A DNA stretch of 64,000 nt from Roseibium sp. MMSF_3412 (GTDB lineage: Bacteria > Pseudomonadota > Alphaproteobacteria > Rhizobiales > Stappiaceae), in assembly GCF_030733265.1 (NCBI RefSeq), contig NZ_JASHJI010000001.1, positions 186,001-250,000 on the forward strand, written 5' to 3'. The notes under the pieces were generated by a model, which saw nothing but the letters and a program-made list of their open reading frames with translations, was not told the origin of the DNA and made no database searches. This document shows, one piece after another, positions 52,601 to 61,600 of the stretch (the stretch's first letter is position 1; each line of letters opens with the position of its first letter). The position numbers and the translations under genes are program-made.

Positions 52601-55600
52601 GCCAGATCCCGACCCTGCGCCTGGGCCTTGCCGAACCCGCCCTGGCCATCACCAAGTCGCGTCCAGATCGAACCGTCGAAAGCTGCCAGAATTGTGTCAA
52701 TGTTATTGTCGCCATTGAGGTCGGCATACTCCGACTTGACGGCCCCAGCGGCATCAACAGCTGTGATATCACGGTCGTGAACCCAGGTGACTAGGTTTCC
52801 AAGACCGTTACCTTGCCGAAGAACTGTATCTCCGAGCTGTCCTCCCTCATGCAAAAAGGTTGCATCGGCGTGCAGGGCGACCGTTGTATTCGACTGAACT
52901 GTGCTGACGTAGAAAACAACATCGTTTTGCAAATACTGGATCGTGCCATCGGCAAGCCGCTCAATACTCAGTTCATCACCAACGTGGTAGTTGCCAAATG
53001 AACCAATTTTGACGCCATTCTCGAAAACTCTGAGATCGCCAGTTTCGTGAAGTAGAATGGCGTATTCTATGGACGCGCGATCAGAAGCGCGTCCATCCGC
53101 AGACAAACCAAAAGCTAGCTTTTTGTTTGTTTGAAGGGCCTTAGAGGTTAGTCTACCGACCCCTGCAAATGTCTCCGTGGAGTACGCGCCACGATTATAG
53201 TCGGAGCTGCCACCCCCAGTCTTTTCCAGAATATTCGTCGCAAGATCCCTGCCCTGCGCCTGGGCCTTGCCAAACCCACCCTGGCCATCGGCCAGGCGCG
53301 TCCAGATAGACCCGTCCTCGCCCGACAGGACAGCATCCATAACGCCGTCGCCGTTCAGGTCCTCGTAGGTCGTCGTGACAGGATCCGAGACCCCAATCAC
53401 TGTCATGTGCTGATCGGGAATCCAGGTCACGAGTTCACCAGGCGCACTGCCGGTCTTGAGAACCGTGTCACCTATTCGACTGCCTGTTGTATGCAAGCTG
53501 GCGTCCGCATGCAGTTCGGTTGCAGGATCAGACGAAACCGAGCTCGTATAGAACACCACACCGTTTTGCAGGTATTGAACCGTTCCGTCGGCGAGGCGTT
53601 CGATGCTCAACTCATCACCAAAGTGATAAGAGCTGAAAGTGCCTTGTCCTACGCCACTCTCAAAGATCCGCAGCTTGCCATCTGCGTGCTGGTAAATTGC
53701 AAAGTCGATCGTTTGATAGCCTGAATCACCGGGCTCTTCAGAAAGACCAACCATTATGGGCTTGTCGGTTTGATAAACCGTGGTCGAGAGAGACCCAGCA
53801 CCAACAAGCCCCTCTTCCGAATAAGCGCCCCCGTCCCAATCCGTTCCACCGCCGGTCTTTTCCAGAACGTTCGTCGCAAGGTGCCTGCCCTGCGCCTGGG
53901 CCTGGGCCTTGCCGAACCCGCCCTGGCCATCGCCAAGCCGGGTCCAGATCGACCCGTCCTCGGACGACAGGATGGCATCGGCAAAACCGTCACCATTCAG
54001 GTCTTCAAAGCTCGTGGAAACTGAGACGCCGACATCAATAGCCGACACTCCGACCCCTTGTTGCCAGGTCACCAATTTTTCCGCTGCCGATCCGGACAGG
54101 AGATAGGTGTCACCAACGCTGCTGCCATGATGCTGGAGCGCTACATCTGCATGGAGTTCCGTCGCGAGATCGGACAACACCGTGCTTGTGTAGAAAACGA
54201 CACCGTTCTTCAAATACTGAACCGTACCGTCGGCGAGCCTTTCGATCTGAAGCTCGTCACCGACATGGTATGTTCCGTAAATCCCCCGGCTGACACCGTT
54301 CTCCAAAACTTGCAGCTGTCCATCATTGCGCTGATAGAACGCATAGTCGATCGAATCGTGTCTGGCATTGGTATCCTCGACCGAGAGTCCGATCGCCTTG
54401 TTCAGATTGCCTCGTGACACGATCGTCTTGAGAGACCCAACTCCGACGAACCCATCTATAGAAAATGCACCTTCATCAAAAGTGCCGTGAACACCACCGG
54501 TTTTGACGAGACCATTTCCGGCGAATCCTCGGCCTTGCGCCTGCGCCTCACCGAACCCGCCCTGACCATCACCAAGTCGCGTCCAGATAGACCCGTCCTC
54601 GTCCGCAAGGGCAGCATCGACGAAACCGTCGCCGTTCAGGTCATCGAAAGACGGCAAAATAGCGTCGAACTTGCCTGCGATCTCCAAATTCGGATCTGTG
54701 ACCCAGGAAACAAGTTCCTTTGCGCCGGATCCGGATTGTATGAAAGTTTCACCCAATCGGCTGCCCTGCGCGTAGAAACTCGCATCCGCATGGAGCGACG
54801 TCGAAATGTCGGATACGAGTGTGCTGGTATAAACGACGTCGCCATTGTGCAGATACCGAACCGTGCCATCCGCGAGGCGCTCAATGCTCAGCTCATCGCC
54901 GACATTAACCGTTCCAAATGTGCCTATTTGCACACCGCTTTCATAAACCCGGAGCTGACCGTCCCAATTCTGTTGAAGTGTAAAGTCAATCGAAGCATAG
55001 CCAGGGTCGCCTGGCTCTGCAGAAAGGCCCAACATGACGTGCTTGCCAATTGCATCAACCGTCGTGGTCAACACTCCGGCCCCGACGAACCCTTCCTCAG
55101 AATAAGCTCCTCGGTCGTAAGCCGTATTGCTCCCACCGACCTTCTCGATCACATTCGTCGCAAGATCACGGATAACATAAGGTGTTGCGTTCATTTCTTC
55201 GGTGGTTGTGAAGCTGAAACGTTCGACGGGTACGGACGTTCCGGCAAAGCGAACCCACTTGCCGCTCGCCGCATCTCCCCAGGAGATCTGGGTGAACATT
55301 CCGAGCAAAGGATCGTCAAAAAGTTCAATTTCGAGCTGGTCTTCGGCAATGTCGACAAATTGCAGCGTGTCATTGCCACCGATCGCTGTATCGGCATTTT
55401 CGGTGATCCAGAGATGGGACGTCTCCGGCCCGATGACGTAGGTGTCATCACCGGAACCGCCGTCGACACTTTGTGTCCTGCCCGCAACGCCGGCCCCTGC
55501 GTCCAGCGTGTCGTCACCCTCACCACCGATCAGGGTGTCGCTGCCGCCGCTACCCTTAAGGATATCGTTTCCGGCGCCGCCATCGAGGTGATAGTCAATC

Positions 55601-58600
55601 GAATCGAGTTCACCGGCAACACGGTCATTCAGTTCCGCGCCTTTGAAGATTTCGAAGCCGAGGGCAGAGAATTGATCCGTGACAAAACCCGAGCTCGCCT
55701 CAACGACAAGCGTGTCGGTGCCTTGACCGCCAACATCGCGCGCACCGCCATTGTCGCCCCAGAAACGGTCGCCAAGCGCATAGTGGACCTCGTCGTCGCC
55801 ATCGCCCGCAAACACGGTGTCCTGGCCATCACCACCTATGATCTTGTCGTTTCCGTCGCTTCCGGTGATGAAGTCGTTCTCATCGGTGCCGGTAAGATCA
55901 AGCCCACCATCCTGATTTGCGGCAATGGTTTTGACAGAGCTGCCATCGGCAAAAACGATGCGTTCGAAGTTCTGGCCGAGATCGTTCAGCCAGGCTTCTC
56001 CTGAAGTGCCGCCACCGTTCCAGGACAGAACCAGCGCGTCCGGTTCCGTTTCGGATGTCTCTCCGAGCGGATTGTCGGTACCGGTCGAGTAGTCGTAGAC
56101 GGAGACCGTCACGTCGCTGATGTTGAGATCCGCGAGGGACAGGGTGTCGTCGCCCTGGTTCGAAAGCTCTGTGACGCTAACTTTTCCGGCATCTCGCGCG
56201 ACCACGAACCGGTCGTCTCCCGTGCCGCCGTCAAGGCTCTGCCAACCCAGCGTGGCGTCGCCCGAGCCTGCATCAAGAAAATCGTCGTTGCTGCCTCCGT
56301 TGAGCGCGTCATTTCCGGCTCCGCCGAGGAGGACATCGCTGCCGGCGTCTCCGGTGAGCGTGTCGTTGCCAGCGCCGCCATGCATGAGGTCATGGGCAGA
56401 GCCGCCTGTAAGCGTATCGTCGCCGTCCAGCCCGGCCAGCCATTCATTGGCACTGTTGCCCGCGACCGTACCGGTTCCGGCCGTGTCATCCTTGAAGGAG
56501 GTCAGGTGCCCCAGCCAGTAGCTTTCGCCGTCATCGAACACAACCCGTTCAATCCGCCGCGAAGCGGTCGACCAGCTTGGGATGATGATCGAGCCGGAGA
56601 GCGGTGCCAGACCGAGCGCTGCCGCGGAAGCGGCGTCCTCAGCGCTTTCGGGATGGAAGCTGATGATAAGATAAGAGCCGGAAACGGTGAACTTGAGATC
56701 TTCAATGCCAATGCCGGCGCCAAAGACGAGGGTGTCGCCATTGGTCCCGCTTCCGGTGTCCGCAATGATGTCATCGCCGTCACCGCGATCGTAATAGTAG
56801 GTGTCGTCACCTGCACCGCCTTCCAGGCGATCGTCGCCGGTGCCGCCGGCGAGCGTGTCGTCACCGTTGTTGCCCTTCACTGTGTCGTTGCCGGCGCCGC
56901 CGACAAGGGCTTCTGATCCGTTGCCCCCGTTCAGCGTGTCGTTGCCGTCCCGGCCAAAGAGGGCATCATAGCCGCTGCCATTCAGCGTCTGACCAGTGGC
57001 ATCGCCGATCAGGATATGGGCATCGTCGGTTTCCACCTCGAGCGGACCACCGTCGAAGGAGACCTGAAGCGGGTCCTCCTTCTCCAGATCCATCAGAAAG
57101 ACGTCCTGATTGTTGGTCTCGGTATGGCCGTTGCCGACCACAATATGTTCAGCCGATTCTGCCAGATCCGCCGCAATCTGCGCACGAGTGACCGTGCCGC
57201 CGTCGAGATCCGAGAGATGGCCTTCAAGCTCGTCGAGAGACGGTTCACGGCCGAGCGTGTTGTGGTAAAGCCGCGCGACAAAACCGGCATCGCTCAAGGA
57301 CCCGTAGCGGATGAGATATTCGCTCGATAACAGAAGCGCCTCGGTCAGCGCCACGCGGTCCAGCTGGCTGTCGGCCGCATGTTCCACCAGGACCTCGACC
57401 TCCGACAGATCCATGTCCCGATCGAGAACGGCATCGTAGATCCGTGCGGCTTCGGCGAGCAGACGCTCCTTGGCCTCGGCGTCGAATGTCTGCGTGAAGA
57501 CCGCCGTGGTGCCATTCACGGTCTCGCGCATCTCCCAGGTTTCCAGGCCCAGGCCATCGACCGTATGGGAGACAATGATATGCGCATCCGACGATGTCGC
57601 CGCAACGCCGTTGTCCCAGGAATAACTGCCGTTTTCCACCGGAGAGCGGTTGATCGTCTGGGTGACGTCATCCCGGAGGATCGTCGTCTGAAGTCCATCA
57701 GACGACGTCGTGGTCACGGAATTCCGGGTGTCCCTGTCACCGAACGCCGTCTCGGTGACCGTGACACTGCCGTCTGCTCCGGTCACGGAGACGAATGTCT
57801 TGTCAGTTGCCCTGTCACCATCAAAATCATACGCCCGGGTAACCGTTCTGCCATCGGCACTGACGGTTTCCTCGAAGCTGGAACGCAGCGCGCCGTTGTC
57901 GAACCAGTCGGTGCTGTTGGTCGTCGTCGATCCGTCGGCATTCAAGGTGGTGACAGTGATTTCAGTGTTGTCCACCTCCCCGTTGCCGTCGGAATCCACC
58001 ACCGTTGTCGAGTGCAATCCGTTGGCCGACGTCGTTGTCGTGCTGGAGAATTCCAGACGACCGTCTGCGCCGCGTTCCTCAAAGATGCTGATCTCATTGC
58101 CGGCTGTGTCATAGGACCTGGTGGTGACACGGGTAGTGTCCGTCGTGCCATCGCCATCGATGTCAAAGGCATAGGTCTGACCCATGCCATTGGCCGATGT
58201 TGTCTGGGTGATGATGGCCTCAGCCGATCCGTCGGCTGCCTTGTCCGTATAGGTGACCGTCTCGGTGCGGCTGAGATCGATCTCCGTCACAATGTGAAGG
58301 TCGTCCACCCCGTCGCCGTCCCGGTCGAGCGTGGAGGTCACGTTGCGCCCGTCAGCGCTGACTGTGGTGCCGTAGTCGCGCAGCAGCGTGCCATCGGCAC
58401 CGTAGAAGCTTTCCGTTTCCGTACTGCCGCCTGACGCGCCAAGCTGAAGGGTGTTCACCCGGTTATCCGTGCCGTTGCCCTCAAAATCGGTCGACTGGGT
58501 GACATCAAGACCATCACCGCTGGTCGTGCGCGTCTGGGAGGCCCTCACCGTGTTTGCCGCATCGCGGGTTTCCCATGTCTCGTCGGTCGCGCCGTTTGCG

Positions 58601-61600
58601 GCAAAGGTCGTGGTGAACGACGTATTGGTCTCGAATGTGCCGTTGCCATCAAGATCCAGGGACGCTGTGCTGGCAAGCCCGTTTTCGGAGGTGGTGAGTT
58701 GCTCCTTGGCAAGCAGCGCTCCCGCACCGTCCCGGTGCTCGACGGTGCTTGTCCGGCTGCCGTCAGCACCAAGGGTAATGGCAGCGGCAAGGGTCCGCTC
58801 ATTGGTGCCGTCACCGTCAAGGTCGTAGGCCATCGTCCTAGTCAGACCATTGCCGCTTTCCGTCGCGGTCATCCGCGCCAGCAGCGTGCCGTTCGCGGCA
58901 AAATAGGACGAGGTTGTTGTCGTGACACCATCGTCGCCGACGGTCGTGACCATCTCCTCATCGTTCTGACCATCCCCGTCCCGGTCAACATGCATTGACG
59001 TCGTGCGGCCATCGCCGCTGACGCTTTCAATCGAATGTTCGATCAGGGATCCGTCCTGGGCGGTCAGATCCGTCGTTGTTGTGACCGTTCCGTCCTGTGC
59101 AATCACCGTCTGGCGCGACATGGTGCTATCCGCCTGACCGTCGCCGTCCATATCGTCGGCAAGACTGCTCGTGAGGCCGTCATCGGCAGTGTCCGCAAGC
59201 GTCCTTGACCAGAGCGTGCCGTCGTTGCCCAGAAGATCGGTCGTGACGGTCTCCGACCCGTCCGCATTCAGAACGCGGGTGGTTTTGACCCTGGTCTCGA
59301 AAATGCCGTCACCATCGCCATCAGTGCTGGACGTCGTTTCCAGGCCATTGGCGCTGGTAACCGTTTGCGTCTGGCTCTGAAGGCTGCCATCCGCGGCCAG
59401 ATGTTCCGACAAGGCCGTGGCAACACCGTCATCGGCAATCGTCTGCGTGGTCCTGAAGTCGGTGGTGCCATCGCCATCGACATCCTCGGTCGTGACAACG
59501 GAACGGCCATTGTCGGAGACGCTTCGCGTCGATGCGCTGCGCAGAAGACCTGTACCGTCGCGCAGTTCGCTGGACACATCTGTCGATCCGTCGGCGTTCA
59601 GAACCGTCGTGGACGTCTCGACAAGATCATAGGTTCCGTCGCCATCTGCATCCGTGCTGACGGTGGTCACAAGACCGTCGTCGCTGACCTCCGTCCGCGT
59701 CCGGCTCAAAAGCGTCGTGTTCGAAGACCGGATGTCCATCGTCGCGGTCGTGCCGCCGTCACTCTCCAGAACGCCGGTCTCGGTGACGACGCGCTCAAAC
59801 GTGCCGTCTCCGTCGCTGTCCGTCGACGTGCTCGTCTCCAGCCCGTCATCGCTGACGGTCACAACAGAGGCGCTTCTGAGCGACAGATCACCATTGAAGG
59901 ACTGCTGCGTGGTTGTCTGGCTGCCATCCGCATTCAGGACCGTCGTGCGCGTCGCCGACACGTCGGCGCTCAGATCACCGTCAAGGTCCGTTGCCGTCTC
60001 CGTCACAAGACCGTTGGCACTGGTGCTGGTCACCGTTTGCCCCAGCACCGTGCCGTCATTCGCCGTCACGGTCTCGGTCAGTGTGAGCGCCCCGTCGCTG
60101 CCTTCGCTCCTGACCGAGAGCGTGTCCGTGTTGCCGTCGCCATCCCGGTCAATGGTGATCGTCTGTATGCGCCGGTCGGCGCTGTCATGCACGGTGGTCT
60201 CAGAGAGGAGCGTAGTCTCGTCACCGGCATAGCTGGACGTCGTTCGGGTTGTCCCGCCATCGGTCTCCAATACCCGCGCATCGACGGTCTTTTCCTCAAA
60301 CTGGCCATCGCCATCGACATCCGTTCGAACGGTCATTGTCAGACTGTCTGCACTGGTAACCGTTTCGCTCACTGTCCGCAGCGACGCATCCTGATTGCGG
60401 GTCGTGATCGTGCGTTTGGAACTGCCGTCTCCGTTCAGAACCGTGACGTCGGAGACGGTCAGATCCGTGTCGCCGTCCCCGTCCAGATCGGTTGCAACGG
60501 TCCTGGTCAGACCGTCCGAACTTGTCGTTGAAGTTGTGCTCGCGTTGACGGAGCCATCCGCATTGCGTGTGTAACTTGTCGTTATTCTCTCATTGGTTGT
60601 AGCATTGACCGCAACAGAAGACACAAGGTCCGTTGACTCAAAACTCCCGTTCTGGTTGAGATCCGCCCAGGTTGTGGAACTCACCTTGTCCGCACCGAGC
60701 GTTTCCTTGGTTTTCGACCGCACCGATCCATCGGTGTTTGTCACCGTCACCGTCGTTTCGCGGCTGTCATCGGCATGGATTACCGTCGCCTCGACGGTTT
60801 TGACATCAATGTCGCCGTCACCGTCCTGGTCGAGCTCCGTCGTCTTGGTCAGTGCATCCTCAGACTGCACCGTCGTGGAGGAACTGCGCACCGACCCGTC
60901 ACCGTTTTTGACGGTCAGCACGGAGGTGGTTTCACCGGTTGGAGCAACGGTAATTGCAAGCTCTTCGCGCGTGTCGATAATGCCGTCACCATCCAGATCG
61001 CGCAGGATCGCCTTGGTGCGCCCGTCCGCGCTGACATCTTCCTGAACATGCGCGCGCAGCGATCCGTCCCGGTTGGTGGTCGCGACGGTTTCCGTCCGGC
61101 TGTCATCGGCATGCACCGTCACCGTATGGGTCACGGTTGTATCGGCCAGGCCATCGCCGTCGCGATCCGTGCCGTCGGTGCGCACAAGACCGTCAATCGA
61201 GACGGTTTCCGAACGGCTGGTAATCACCGAACCGTCCTGCGCAAGATCGCTGACAACAATCGTCCAGCTGCCATCGGCATGTTCGGTGCGCACTTCACGC
61301 TGGTCATACCAGCCCCCACCCATCAGGTCGCGCTCGATGGTCTCGACACGGTTGTCGGCACTCGTGGTCGTGACGATGCGGGTTTGCAGCACAGCCGTTG
61401 CGGCGTCGCTGCCGGTGAGATTGGTTTCCGTTTCCGTGCGGCTGCCATCCGGATTGACCACCGTGACAATCGTCTGGATCCGGTCGACAACCCCGTCGCC
61501 ATTGTCGTCGTAGCGGTTGGTGACATTCAGTCCGTCCGGGCTGAAGGTGGACTGGATCTCGTAGGCCTTGCTGCCATCGGCCGCATAGGCGGTCGAGGTC

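Noticed and set aside
49660-55200. Regular repeats that could suggest a CRISPR array
   Set aside because: The period is about 639 bp within one open frame and encodes protein modules; there are no short repeats with unique spacers and no cas genes.
54487-56004. Long plus-strand frame (505 codons) opposite the giant gene
   Set aside because: It is antisense to RTX and module repeats; its length follows from the repeat composition of the real gene. No ribosome site and no known domain.
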